64,000 nucleotides of DNA from CAZFOB01 sp964520325 (GCA_964520325.1 CAZFOB010000017.1:6600-70599), one strand, 5' to 3'. Positions 51,398-60,750 are shown, counted from the first letter of the stretch. Numbers and translations: made by a program. The notes: generated by a model not told the origin, from the sequence alone.

Positions 51398-53047
51398 CTA
51401 GCCGCCGGCGGCGCCGAACCTGTCGGTCGGCTCGCTACGGCCCTGGATCCCTATGGCGTTTTGGCTCCACAGGTCGGCATCTCTCGTTGACAACGGACCG
51501 ACCGCGGCGCCGTACAGCACGTGGAGCACGCCGGCGTCCACTGCGCTGCCCGTGTCCTCGAGCGGCACACCGATCGCGAGGTCGGCGCCGTTGGCTGCGT
51601 CGTAGTTGCCGGAGACGAGCGATCCGCCGAAGAGGTCGCCGGTCTCGGCTTCGCCGGGCATCTTCGGTGAGGCCTGACTGAAGAACTGGTTCGGTCCGAT
51701 CGAGGGATCGAGGTTGGTGCCGTCGCTGTAGATGACGTGGACGCCGCCGACGTTGTTTGCGTTGCCGATGTCTTCTCCACGGACGCCGATAGCCATGTCC
51801 GCTGCGCCGTTGTTGTCGAAGTCATTGACCGTCACCGTCGAGCCGAACTCGTCACTGGCTTCGCGCGCGCCGAATACCGCGCCGCGCGCTGCACCGGCCT
51901 TGCCCTGGAACCACTCCTCACCACGTCCGACGAACCCCTCTTCCGAGCCGAGCACCACATCGACGGCGCCGCTGTTGTTAACGAGGTCCCCGGGAACGCC
52001 GATCACGAGGTCGTCGTAGCGGGCCGGCGCGGTGGCGACGGGATCGAAGTCGCCGGAGGCGAGCGAGAATCCGAAAAGCTCGTCGTCGAAGCCATCGCGC
52101 TCGCGGAAGATCGTGTCTTGGTTGATCACGTCGGCCTTGGTGCGATCGAGGCCGGTCGGTCCGCCGAGCACCGTGTGCACGACGCCTTCGTCCGCGTGCA
52201 CGCCGACGTCCTCGAAGGGGACGCCGATCGCGAGGTCGTCTTCGCCCCTGTTGTCGAAGTTGCCACTCGTCAACGCGAACCCGAAGCGGTCACCCGGTTC
52301 GGGGTCGCCGTCGAAGCCCGGCGTGTCCTGCGTGAACTGGTTCTGTGTCGCACCGCTCAAGCCGCTTTGGGGATCGCCGAGCAGCAGAGCCACCGCCCCG
52401 GCATCGCGCCTGCTGCCGATGTCCTCGTCGGGGATCCCGATCGCGAGGTCGGATGCACCGTCGTCGTTGTAGTCGCCCGCGGAGAGTGCCGCGCCGAAGT
52501 GATCGCCGGCCTCGGAGGCGCCTTCGAGTCCGCCGGCTCCCTGACGCAATGATTGCGAGCCGGTCGTGCGCAGGCCGCTGCCGGTTCCGTAGAGGACGAA
52601 GACGAAACCCGCATCCGGCGAACCGCCGGTGTCCTCGCTGGAGGCACCGATCGCGAGGTCGTCGAAACCGTCGGCATCGAAGTCGCCGACCGCGAGGGCG
52701 TCCCCGAACTGGTCGCCGGCTTCCGCCACCCCGTCGACGAGGCCCGCGGTGTTCTGGTGGAACAGTTGATCGTCCGATGAGCGCAGTCCCGAGCTGCCGC
52801 CGTAGAGCACATGCACCGCGCCCGCTTCGCGGATGCTGCCGATGGCCTCGCCCGGCGCACCGATCGCGAGGTCACCGAAACCGTCGCCGTCGAAGTCGGC
52901 CCACTGATAGCCAGCGGATCCACCGGCCACGGCGTGGCTGGGAGTGGACGGAAGTAATGCGACAACGACGCCCAGAACCATGCCGATAGCCGGCGCGATC
53001 CAACGCAGGGCGTTCCGGCGTGCTTGTACAAGGGGACGCGAGCGCAT
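51398..53047 (-). CDS. secreted FG-GAP (integrin-like) repeat protein
   Basis: 549 residues from ATG 53047. Signal peptide (WIAPAIGMVLGVVVALLPSTPSHA, ending near residue 38), then about eight FG-GAP repeats of roughly 62 residues, each with DFDGDGFGDLAIG- or DYNDDGASDLAIG-like calcium loops and an AGAVHVLYG strand. This is a calcium-binding beta-propeller of the integrin-alpha type, exported and probably surface-associated. Ligand unknown. Confidence 0.92.
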   Translation of the reverse strand: MRSRPLVQARRNALRWIAPAIGMVLGVVVALLPSTPSHAVAGGSAGYQWADFDGDGFGDLAIGAPGEAIGSIREAGAVHVLYGGSSGLRSSDDQLFHQNTAGLVDGVAEAGDQFGDALAVGDFDADGFDDLAIGASSEDTGGSPDAGFVFVLYGTGSGLRTTGSQSLRQGAGGLEGASEAGDHFGAALSAGDYNDDGASDLAIGIPDEDIGSRRDAGAVALLLGDPQSGLSGATQNQFTQDTPGFDGDPEPGDRFGFALTSGNFDNRGEDDLAIGVPFEDVGVHADEGVVHTVLGGPTGLDRTKADVINQDTIFRERDGFDDELFGFSLASGDFDPVATAPARYDDLVIGVPGDLVNNSGAVDVVLGSEEGFVGRGEEWFQGKAGAARGAVFGAREASDEFGSTVTVNDFDNNGAADMAIGVRGEDIGNANNVGGVHVIYSDGTNLDPSIGPNQFFSQASPKMPGEAETGDLFGGSLVSGNYDAANGADLAIGVPLEDTGSAVDAGVLHVLYGAAVGPLSTRDADLWSQNAIGIQGRSEPTDRFGAAGG

Positions 53048-53102
53048 CGGTCCATTGTCAGGGACAAGCGGCTTTTTGGCTGCGAATCGACGAACCCGCT
53101 GG

Positions 53103-53474
53103 TCAGGCCGTGGTTTGGGTGATCCACGCCTGCATGTCGAAGTAGTCGCGCCACGCGGCGATCTTTCCATCGCGGATCTCGAAGGTCCCCATGACGGGCA
53201 GAGCGACGCTTCTCTCGCCCATCTGGAAGCGGTCGATGCGTTCAGTCAGGACCGTATTTTCGGCGCTCGAGGCGATCCTCAGGATCTCGAACTCGATCGA
53301 GCTCGACGCCGGCACGAAGAGGCTGAGCATGTTGCGGATCTGCTCGTGTCCTACGGCCGGATCGATGGGCACGTTGTGGTAGACGGCGTCGGCGGTGAAG
53401 AAGGAGAGCAGCTCGTCGACGTCACGCCGGCTCCACGCTTCGCAGAAGCTCGTGACGACGTCCTCGGGGCTCAT
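53103..53474 (-). CDS. limonene-1,2-epoxide hydrolase-like (SnoaL fold) protein
   Basis: 123 residues. EDVVTSFCEAWSRRDVDELLSFFTADAVYHNVPIDPAVGHEQI is the fold's start; the catalytic-type triad appears as Asp/Arg in LTERIDRF and Asp in GKIAAWRDYFD. Close in form to limonene-1,2-epoxide hydrolase, which opens epoxides without a nucleophile. The natural substrate is unknown. Divergent from the leuB unit. Confidence 0.85.
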   Translation of the reverse strand: MSPEDVVTSFCEAWSRRDVDELLSFFTADAVYHNVPIDPAVGHEQIRNMLSLFVPASSSIEFEILRIASSAENTVLTERIDRFQMGERSVALPVMGTFEIRDGKIAAWRDYFDMQAWITQTTA

Positions 53475-53530
53475 AGCTGTCTCACCTTGGCCTCACCTTA
53501 CCCGGTGGCGGGCGCCTCCGACCTCTGCGA

Positions 53531-53576
53531 TACTTATCTCATCGTGTTGCGCAGCTTCGTAGTCATCATTCGGTAG
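53531..53576 (+). CDS. leuB-ilvE-cimA leader peptide (Val/Ile) with -10 box
   Basis: GTG at 53544 opens MLRSFVVIIR, ending at TAG 53574-53576: four consecutive Val-Val-Ile-Ile codons just before the end. TACTTA (53531-53536) is a possible -10, placing the transcript start at about the GTG. The operon makes isoleucine precursors and the Val/Ile/Leu transaminase, so the codons match. Confidence 0.72.
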
Positions 53577-53638
53577 GCGGACGCCTCAGGCGTCCGCCTC
53601 AGCAGCCTCTCGTCCGAACGGACGGGAGGTTTTTTCTT
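53575..53638 (+). terminator. leuB transcription attenuator
   Basis: Hairpin 1: AGGCGGACGCC (53575-53585) with GGCGTCCGCCT (53589-53599), overlapping the leader stop. Hairpin 2: CCTCTCGTCC (53606-53615), loop GAAC, GGACGGGAGG (53620-53629), then TTTTTTCTT. GGACG in hairpin 1 could pair with CGTCC of the terminator as an alternative. Same layout as ilvB and serC. Confidence 0.78.
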
Positions 53639-53647
53639 GGAGAAACC

Positions 53648-54727
53648 GTGAGCAAGAGTTACAAGATCGCAGTGATACCCGGCGACGGAACCGGCCCCGA
53701 GATGATCGGTGAGGGGTTGAAAGTGCTGGACGCCGTCGAGCAGCGTTTCGGGGTGAAGACCGAGCGCGTTGTCCACGACATCGGCACCGGCCGCTATGCA
53801 CGGGACGGTGAAGTGCTTCCGGACGCCGTCCTCGAGGAGCTCAAGAGCGTGGCCGCGATCTACAAGGGACCTGTCGGCTCCCGTTATCCCGGCGACGACG
53901 TTCCTCCGGGGATCCTCGAGCGCGGTCTCATCTTGCGTATCCGCTTCGAGCTCGACCAATACATCAACCTTCGCCCGGTGAAGCTCTTCGAAGGCGTGCC
54001 CACACCGGTGGCCGACAAAGGTCCAAAAGACATCGACTTCGTCGTCGTCCGAGAGAACACGGAGGGGATGTACTCGGGCGTCGGTGGCCTGTTCAAGAAG
54101 GACACATCGGACGAGGTCGCGCTCCAGACCAGCGTGAACACGCGCACGGGAGTCGAGCGCTGCATCCGCTACGCGTTCGATCTGGCGATGCTGCGCGAGC
54201 GGAAGAAGCTGACGCTCGTGCACAAGACGAATGTTCTGACCTACGCGGGGGAGCTCTGGGAACGCACCTTCCAGTCGGTAGGGGAGGAGTATCCCGACGT
54301 GACGCGCGATTACGCGCACGTCGATGCGTGGTGTACCTACGTTGTGCAGTCGCCGGAGCGATTCGACGTCGTCGTGACCGACAACCTCTTCGGCGACATC
54401 ATCACCGACCTCGCCGCGGCTGTTCAGGGCGGGATGGGCGTGGCCGCGAGCGGAAATCTCAACCCTGAAGGCGTTTCGATGTTCGAGCAGATCGGAGGCA
54501 CGGCTCCCGACTTCGCCGGTCTGGGCGTGATCAATCCGATGGCCGCCATCGGCGCGCTCCAGATGATGCTCGCGCATCTCGGGGAGGTCGACGCGGCGTC
54601 TGCTGTAGAAAACGGCATGGCGCAGACATTCCCGCGCCTGAACGGGATGGGCGCGGGGGAGATGGGATACTCGACCTCGGAGGTTGGAGACATGGTCGCC
54701 GCCTCCGTGACGGACTCAGGGGGTTAA
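53648..54727 (+). CDS. leuB: 3-isopropylmalate dehydrogenase (isocitrate dehydrogenase family)
   Basis: 359 residues from GTG 53648. AVIPGDGTGPEMIGEGLKVL start, substrate-binding RENTEGMYSG, LVHKTNVL with the catalytic Lys, and VVTDNLFGDIITDLAAAVQGGMGVAASGN near the metal Asp residues. It oxidises 3-isopropylmalate in leucine synthesis and, with cimA present, probably 3-methylmalate for isoleucine as well. First gene of the operon leuB-ilvE-cimA-FAH-gltX. Confidence 0.94.
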   Translation: MSKSYKIAVIPGDGTGPEMIGEGLKVLDAVEQRFGVKTERVVHDIGTGRYARDGEVLPDAVLEELKSVAAIYKGPVGSRYPGDDVPPGILERGLILRIRFELDQYINLRPVKLFEGVPTPVADKGPKDIDFVVVRENTEGMYSGVGGLFKKDTSDEVALQTSVNTRTGVERCIRYAFDLAMLRERKKLTLVHKTNVLTYAGELWERTFQSVGEEYPDVTRDYAHVDAWCTYVVQSPERFDVVVTDNLFGDIITDLAAAVQGGMGVAASGNLNPEGVSMFEQIGGTAPDFAGLGVINPMAAIGALQMMLAHLGEVDAASAVENGMAQTFPRLNGMGAGEMGYSTSEVGDMVAASVTDSGG

Positions 54728-54732
54728 GAACG

Positions 54733-55647
54733 ATGCCGATCGAGAAGACGTCGAAGATCTGGATGGATGGCAAGCTCGTCGATTGGGACGATGCGAACGT
54801 GCACGTGCTCACGCACACACTGCACTATGGGGCAGGAGTGTTCGAGGGCATCCGCGCATACAAGGCCAAGCAGGGCACTGCGGTGTTCCGCCTGACCGAT
54901 CACATGCGGCGCCTGCTGCGCTCGGCGAAGATCCTGATGATGGACGTTCCGTTCTCCGTCGAGCAGCTCGTCGACGCGACCAAACACACACTGCGGGAGA
55001 ACAAGCTCGAGGCCGGCTACATCCGTCCGCTCGTGTACTTCGGCTACGGGGAGATGGGCCTGAACCCGCTCAACAACCCGGTGCAGGTTTCGATCGCCGC
55101 GTGGCCGTGGGGCACCTACCTCGGTGACGAGGGCCTCGCGCACGGCATCCGGGTCAAGATCTCGTCCTGGGACCGGATCGACGCCAACGCGTATCCGCCA
55201 CAGATGAAGTCGACCGGCGGGTATCTGAACTCGATCCTCGCCAAGCTCGAAGTGCTCAAGGCCGGGTACGAGGAGGCATTGTTCCTCACGCCGAGCGGTT
55301 ACATCGCCGAGGGTCCGGGCGAGAGCTTCTTCCTCGTGCGCGACGGCGTGATCTTCACACCGCCGACGTCCTCATCAGGCCTTGATTCGATCACGCGTGA
55401 ATCGGTCATCACCATCGCACGCGACCTCGGATACGAGGTTCGGGAGCTGAACCTCGTCCGCACGGACGCGTACCTCGCCGATGAGGCGTTCTTCACCGGA
55501 ACCGCTGCTGAGCTCACACCCATCCGCGAGATCGACGACCGCACGATCGGCGAGCCGGGCCCGATCACCAAGAAGCTGCAAGAGACCTTCTTCGCCGCGA
55601 CCAAGGGCGAGGTCGAGACCTACCGGGAGTGGAATGAGTACCTCTAA
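54733..55647 (+). CDS. ilvE: branched-chain amino acid aminotransferase
   Basis: 304 residues, fold type IV PLP enzyme. MDGKLVDWDDANVHVLTHTLHYGAGVFEGIRAYKA start, PLP Lys in STGGYLNSILAKLEVLKAGYEEALFL, and SGLDSITRESVITIARDLGYEVRE. It makes Leu, Ile and Val from their 2-oxo acids using glutamate. Overlaps cimA by 14 nt. Confidence 0.96.
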   Translation: MPIEKTSKIWMDGKLVDWDDANVHVLTHTLHYGAGVFEGIRAYKAKQGTAVFRLTDHMRRLLRSAKILMMDVPFSVEQLVDATKHTLRENKLEAGYIRPLVYFGYGEMGLNPLNNPVQVSIAAWPWGTYLGDEGLAHGIRVKISSWDRIDANAYPPQMKSTGGYLNSILAKLEVLKAGYEEALFLTPSGYIAEGPGESFFLVRDGVIFTPPTSSSGLDSITRESVITIARDLGYEVRELNLVRTDAYLADEAFFTGTAAELTPIREIDDRTIGEPGPITKKLQETFFAATKGEVETYREWNEYL

Positions 55648-57223
55648 AAAGGGCGGCCTCGTCCTCTTCGACACGACCCTACGTGACGGGGCCCAGATGG
55701 AGGGCCTCACGCTCACGGTCGATGACAAGCTGCGTATCGCGCAGAAGATCGACGAGCTCGGCGTGCAGTACATCGAGGGCGGGTGGCCGGGTTCCAACCC
55801 GAAAGACGAGGAGTTCTTCGCACGCGCCGGGAGCGAGCTCCGGCTGAAGCACGCGAAGCTCGTCACGTTCAGCTCGACGCGGCGTCCCGGTACCACGCCC
55901 GGCAAGGACCCGAATCTGCGCATCACGGTGGGGGCCGCGACGCCGGTGGTGTGCATCGTCGGCAAGTCGTGGGACCTCCACGTCCGCGAGGCGCTGCGCA
56001 CGACGCTCGACGAGAATCTGAAGATGGTTGGGGAGACGGTCAAGTACCTGAAACGTCACTTCGACGAGGTGTTCTTCGACGCCGAGCATTTCTTCGACGG
56101 CTTCAAGCGCGCTCCGGAATATGCCATGCGCGTGCTCGAAGCGGCCGCGGAGAGCGGCGCCGACTGCGTCGTGCTGTGTGACACCAACGGCGGATGCCTT
56201 CCGCACGAGATCTCTGAGATCGTGGCGCAGGTGCGCACGGGTTTTCGGGAGATCGACTTAGGGATCCATTGCCACAACGACACCGATTGCGCCGTTGCGA
56301 ATTCGCTCGCGGCGGTTGATGCCGGCGCGGTCCACATCCAAGGGGCGATGAACGGCTACGGCGAACGCTGTGGCAACGCCAACATCGGCTCGATCGCCGC
56401 GAACCTCGTCCTCAAGCGAGACTCGAACGTCATCACTCGCGAGCAGCTGTCGCGCTTGACCGACATCACCCACTACGTAGCGGAGATCGCGAACGTCACG
56501 CCGAACCTGCAACAGCCATACGTCGGATCATCGGCGTTCGCGCACAAAGCCGGTCTGCACGCATCGGCCGTCATCCGCCGCCGCGACCTGTACGAACACG
56601 TCGAGCCGGAGCTCGTCGGAAACATCCGCCACCTCGTCGTGAGCGAGCTTTCCGGCAAAGCCACGATCTCGGTGAAGGCGCGGGAGTTCGGCCTGGAGAT
56701 CGACGACGGTGACCGCACCATCGCCGGTGTGATCCGCCGCGTGAAGGAGCTCGAGCATCTCGGCTACCACTTCGAAGCCGCCGACGCGTCCTTCGAGCTG
56801 CTCCTTCGTCGCGCAACGGGCTGGGAGCAGGAGTTCTTCTCGATCGAGAGCTTCCGGGTGATCATCGAGACCGACGCCAACGGTGCGATGTCGAGCGAGG
56901 CCACCGTGAAGCTGCATGCCAACGGTGAGCGCTACATCTCGACGGCTGAAGGCAACGGTCCCGTGAACGCTTTGGACGCAGCGCTCCGCAAGGCCCTCCT
57001 CGCGAGCTACCCGGAGCTCGCTCACATCTATCTTGCCGACTACAAAGTGCGGATCCTGAACGAGAACACCGGCACCGCGGCCACCACGCGTGTGCTGATC
57101 GAGTCGCGCGACTCCGAGAAGGAGTGGGGGACGATCGGCGTGTCCGAGAACATCGTCGAGGCGTCGTGGGAAGCGCTGCTCGACGGCTACGTCTACGGCC
57201 TATTGCACCGTCCTCGGGCCTGA
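55634..57223 (+). CDS. cimA: (R)-citramalate synthase
   Basis: 529 residues from ATG 55634. FDTTLRDGAQMEGLTLTVDDKLRIA, GGWPGSNPKDEEFF, the metal-binding HCHNDTDCAVANS and NGYGERCGNANI, with a long C-terminal LeuA-type regulatory domain. It condenses pyruvate with acetyl-CoA to citramalate, giving isoleucine without threonine deaminase; GWPGSNP distinguishes it from leuA. The Val/Ile codons of the operon leader fit this step. Confidence 0.95.
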   Translation: MSTSKKGGLVLFDTTLRDGAQMEGLTLTVDDKLRIAQKIDELGVQYIEGGWPGSNPKDEEFFARAGSELRLKHAKLVTFSSTRRPGTTPGKDPNLRITVGAATPVVCIVGKSWDLHVREALRTTLDENLKMVGETVKYLKRHFDEVFFDAEHFFDGFKRAPEYAMRVLEAAAESGADCVVLCDTNGGCLPHEISEIVAQVRTGFREIDLGIHCHNDTDCAVANSLAAVDAGAVHIQGAMNGYGERCGNANIGSIAANLVLKRDSNVITREQLSRLTDITHYVAEIANVTPNLQQPYVGSSAFAHKAGLHASAVIRRRDLYEHVEPELVGNIRHLVVSELSGKATISVKAREFGLEIDDGDRTIAGVIRRVKELEHLGYHFEAADASFELLLRRATGWEQEFFSIESFRVIIETDANGAMSSEATVKLHANGERYISTAEGNGPVNALDAALRKALLASYPELAHIYLADYKVRILNENTGTAATTRVLIESRDSEKEWGTIGVSENIVEASWEALLDGYVYGLLHRPRA

Positions 57224-57984
57224 TGCGGTTCGCACGCTTCGCGGTCGGCTCGACGATCGGCTACGGCATCCTCGAGGACGACGGACGTTATCAAGCCATC
57301 ACGACAACGCCGTTCCTCCCGTGGGAGACGACCAATGAGTACTTCGATGCCTCTTCTGTGCGACTGCTGGCCCCCGTGCTGCCGAGCAAGGTCGTTGCGA
57401 TCGGTCTGAACTACAAGGCGCATGCCGAGGAAACCGGCAAGCCTCTGCCCGACGAGCCGCTGATGTTCCTCAAGCCGACGACGTCGGTGATCGGACCGGG
57501 TGAGTCGATCGTGATGCCGCCGCAGTCCACGCGCGTCGATCACGAGGCCGAGCTTGCCGTGGTGATAGGCAAGGCCACGAAGAACGCGAGCGCGTCGCAG
57601 GCGGAGGCTCTGATCTTGGGGTACACGTGCGCCAACGACGTGACCGCGCGTGACCTGCAAGCCAAGGACGTCCAGTTCACTCGCGGAAAGGGCTTCGACA
57701 CCTTCTGCCCGCTCGGCCCCCACATCGTGACCGACATCGACGCCGGCGTCCTCGACATCTCATGCAGAGTCAACGGCGAGGTGCGCCAGTCATCGAACAC
57801 CTCCGATCTGGTCTTCGACTGCGCAGAGCTCGTCGCGTTCGTGTCCTCGGTGATGACGCTGCTGCCGGGTGACGTGATCCTCACCGGTACACCCGCCGGG
57901 ATCTCGCCTCTGAACGACGGCGATACCTGCGAGATCGAGATCGGATCCATCGGCGTCCTGAGCAACCCGGTCCGATCGACGTGA
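57223..57984 (+). CDS. fumarylacetoacetate hydrolase family protein
   Basis: 253 residues. GLNYKAHAEETGKPLPDEPLMFLKPTTSV and VDHEAELAVVIGK contain the metal ligands; LTGTPAGI near the end is also typical. The family hydrolyses or decarboxylates acylpyruvates and related diketo acids. It overlaps cimA (TGATG) and gltX (GTGA), an arrangement often seen in actinobacteria, though its link to amino acid synthesis is not understood. Confidence 0.92.
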   Translation: MRFARFAVGSTIGYGILEDDGRYQAITTTPFLPWETTNEYFDASSVRLLAPVLPSKVVAIGLNYKAHAEETGKPLPDEPLMFLKPTTSVIGPGESIVMPPQSTRVDHEAELAVVIGKATKNASASQAEALILGYTCANDVTARDLQAKDVQFTRGKGFDTFCPLGPHIVTDIDAGVLDISCRVNGEVRQSSNTSDLVFDCAELVAFVSSVMTLLPGDVILTGTPAGISPLNDGDTCEIEIGSIGVLSNPVRST

Positions 57985-59390
57985 CGCGTGTTCGCGTTCG
58001 GTTCGCCGGTGCTCCGTCCGGCGATCTCCACATCGGTAACGTCCGTACGGCGCTCTTCAACTGGTTGTTCGCACGAGCTGAGGGCGGCACGTTCATCATC
58101 CGTGTCGAGGACACAGACCCGGAGAAGGCAAAACCGGAGCTCATCGCCCGAGGCCTCGAGACCTTCCGCTGGCTCGGCATCGACTGGGACGAAGGTCCCG
58201 AGGTTGGGGGCCCGCACGAACCGTACCGGCAATCGGAGCGCGCCGAGAGTCACCGAGCGGCGCTTGCGAAGTTGCAGGACGCCGGCGCGGTGTACCGCTG
58301 TTACTGCACCCGTGAAGAGGTCGTGGCGCGCGGAACGAAGACCGGCTACGACCGGTTCTGTCGCAACCTTTCCCGCGACCTTTCCGATGATGCCCGCGAT
58401 CGGTTTTCGGAACGTGCCTACGCGCTGCGGTTCGCCGTGCCGGAAGGCGACGTCGTTGTAGCGGACATCCTGCGCGGTGACGTGCATACCCCGTTCGATC
58501 AGATGCAGGACTTCGTCGTCGCGCGCTCGGATGGTTCACCGACGTTCGTCCTCGCCAATACCGCCGACGACATCGCGATGGAGATCACCCACGTGATCCG
58601 CGGGATGGACCTCCTGCCCGCGGCCGCGCAGAACACATTGCTGTTCCGTGCGCTCGGTGTGGAGCCGCCGGTCTTTGCGCATCTTCCGCTGATCCTCGGG
58701 CCGGACAAGTCGCGATTGGGCGCCCGTCACGGAGCGGTCGGGGCGCTCACGTATCGCGATGCCGGATACCTACCAGAGGCATTGATGAACTACCTCGCGC
58801 TGCTGGGCTGGTCGTCACCGTCGGGCGAGGAGGTCATCGATCGCGACGGACTGATCGCCGAGTTCTCGCTCGATCGCATCCAGAGCTCCGGTGCCGTCTT
58901 CGATGTCCAGAAACTCGACTGGATGAACCAGGAATACCTGAAGAAGCTCGCGCCGGACGACCTCGAGCGCCGCGTCCTCGAGCTTGCGCCGGACACACCG
59001 ACCGAGACGTTGCGCACCGTGATCGACCTCGAGCTCATCCAGTCGCGCGTCGTGCGGCTCGCCGAGATCCCCGAAGCGATCCGGTACCTGCACGAGCGTC
59101 CCGAGATCGACCCTGCCGCGGGCGAGAAGTGGCTCGGCACCGAGGAGGCGACGAAGACGCTCACCGAGGTCGCCGAGCGCTTGCGGACGCTCCAACCCTG
59201 GGAGGCCGAGGCGATCAAGACGAGTGTGCAGGAGGCGATCGCCGAGCTCGGACAACACAGGCGTAAGGGCCCGAAGCCGATCTTCGTCGCGATCTCGGGC
59301 AAGGAAACGGCGCTGCCACTGTTCGAGTCGATCTGGCTGATCGGCCGCGACGAAGCGGTCGCCCGTCTGCGCGCAGCCTGTATCAGTTAG
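57981..59390 (+). CDS. gltX: glutamyl-tRNA synthetase
   Basis: 469 residues from GTG 57981. HIGH motif in APSGDLHIGNVRTALFNWLFARA; RVEDTDPEKA, GYDRFCRNL. The KMSKS-type loop reads LILGPDKSRLGARHGA: the usual KLSKR is RLGAR, with the second Lys replaced. It would charge tRNA-Glu and, as GatCAB is encoded nearby, probably also tRNA-Gln. Last gene of the leuB operon, convergent with an SDR (8 nt overlap). Confidence 0.95.
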   Translation: MTRVRVRFAGAPSGDLHIGNVRTALFNWLFARAEGGTFIIRVEDTDPEKAKPELIARGLETFRWLGIDWDEGPEVGGPHEPYRQSERAESHRAALAKLQDAGAVYRCYCTREEVVARGTKTGYDRFCRNLSRDLSDDARDRFSERAYALRFAVPEGDVVVADILRGDVHTPFDQMQDFVVARSDGSPTFVLANTADDIAMEITHVIRGMDLLPAAAQNTLLFRALGVEPPVFAHLPLILGPDKSRLGARHGAVGALTYRDAGYLPEALMNYLALLGWSSPSGEEVIDRDGLIAEFSLDRIQSSGAVFDVQKLDWMNQEYLKKLAPDDLERRVLELAPDTPTETLRTVIDLELIQSRVVRLAEIPEAIRYLHERPEIDPAAGEKWLGTEEATKTLTEVAERLRTLQPWEAEAIKTSVQEAIAELGQHRRKGPKPIFVAISGKETALPLFESIWLIGRDEAVARLRAACIS

Positions 59391-60180
59391 GTGCGGGGAC
59401 TGTTCGTCCCATCTCGTTGAGCAGTTCCTGGCTGTAGGCGATCTTGCCGGTGAGGAACTTCGGATCGCCCGAGCACAGCACGAGCGACGCTTCGGCCATC
59501 ACTTCGACGGGTTCGGCTTCGGCGAAGCCGTCCGGGATCAGGCGATGGAACATCACGCCGGGTGTTGCGACCACGCGCGACGGTGAAAGCGCGTTCACCG
59601 CGATGTTGTCCTCGTAGACCTCGGCCGCGAGTCCCGTGGAGAAGCGTTCGAGTGCGGCTTTGACCATGCCGTAGACGGTGCCCGTCCGGCGAACGCCGAA
59701 CGGGGGGCCCTGCGGATGGCGCGCGGCACCCGAGCTGATGTTCAGGATCCACCCCTGCTGTCGTAGCCGCATCCCGGGCAGCACGAGTTGCGCGAGCTCG
59801 AACGGCGCACGCACCTGCACCTCGAACATGATCCGGAACTTGCTCTCTGGGAACTCGGCGGTGGGCAGGAACCATGTCACGGCTGCGTTGCTGACGAGGA
59901 TGTCCGGGGGGCCGAGCTCGTTGGTGGCCTCGTCGATCAGGCGCTCGCGATCCTCGGCGCTCGTCAGGTCGGCGCGCACCGCGAACGCCGTGCCGCCAGC
60001 GTCCCGGATCGATCGCACGGTGTCGTGGATCGTGCCGGGGAGTTTCTCGTCGCGAACTGCCTCGGTTCGCGCCGACACGCATACCGCGGCACCTTCTTGT
60101 GCGAAGCGTTTGGCGATCGCTTCACCGATGCCACGACTGGCACCAGTGACGATCGCGACCTTGCCGTCAAGAGATCCCAC
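59383..60180 (-). CDS. short-chain dehydrogenase/reductase
   Basis: 265 residues. Cofactor motif TGASRGIGEAIAKRF, catalytic Ser in ISSGAARHPQG and YGMVK (YxxxK). NNAV-type motif reads SNAAV. Resembles citronellol/long-chain alcohol dehydrogenase-type SDRs; substrate unknown. Convergent with gltX. Confidence 0.9.
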   Translation of the reverse strand: MGSLDGKVAIVTGASRGIGEAIAKRFAQEGAAVCVSARTEAVRDEKLPGTIHDTVRSIRDAGGTAFAVRADLTSAEDRERLIDEATNELGPPDILVSNAAVTWFLPTAEFPESKFRIMFEVQVRAPFELAQLVLPGMRLRQQGWILNISSGAARHPQGPPFGVRRTGTVYGMVKAALERFSTGLAAEVYEDNIAVNALSPSRVVATPGVMFHRLIPDGFAEAEPVEVMAEASLVLCSGDPKFLTGKIAYSQELLNEMGRTVPAPN

Positions 60181-60240
60181 GAGCTCGATGCAACTCCGCT
60201 CGTGACCCGTACGTCAAGCCGAGCAGATCTGATCGGCGAT

Positions 60241-60750
60241 CTAGCGCGTGGCGGGGAAGGTCGCCGTTCCGTTGAGCGTTGGATCGTAGGCGCGTAACCG
60301 CTTCATCATCCACACCTCGTCTGGGAGCCCGTCGATCGCCGACTCGATGCCGAGCTGACGCGCCGGCTCGAACCCGAACTTCGGGTAGTACTCCGGATGA
60401 CCGAGCACGAGCACGAGCGGCTCGTTGCGCGCGTCGGCGAGCTCGAGGGCGGCGCGTGTGAGCGCGTCACCGATGCCCTGTCGTTGGCGGTCGGGACGCA
60501 CCGCGAGCGGCACGAGCTGCAGCACGCGCGTCTTCACGTCCCGGACGGAGAGGTCGGCGTAGCTGAGCATGATGTGCCCGACGATATCGTCGTCCTGCGC
60601 ATTGTCCGCGATGAGTGCGAGCTCGGGCACATACCCGGCCCCTGCGCGGATCTCGTGGACGAGGTCGGCCTCGTCCTGCTGGCCGAAAGCCTGCCGGACG
60701 ACATCGTCGATCGCGTCGAAGTCTGCCGGTTTCTCGGTGCGGATGAGCAT
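60241..60750 (-). CDS. GNAT family N-acetyltransferase
   Basis: 169 residues. Acetyl-CoA loop LAVRPDRQRQGIGDALTRAALELADARNEPLVLVLGHPEYYPKFGFEPA is typical, with the LVLGHPEYYPKFGF signature of the YhbS-type subgroup. Substrate unknown. It is divergent from the broken FMN-binding gene. Confidence 0.9.
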   Translation of the reverse strand: MLIRTEKPADFDAIDDVVRQAFGQQDEADLVHEIRAGAGYVPELALIADNAQDDDIVGHIMLSYADLSVRDVKTRVLQLVPLAVRPDRQRQGIGDALTRAALELADARNEPLVLVLGHPEYYPKFGFEPARQLGIESAIDGLPDEVWMMKRLRAYDPTLNGTATFPATR

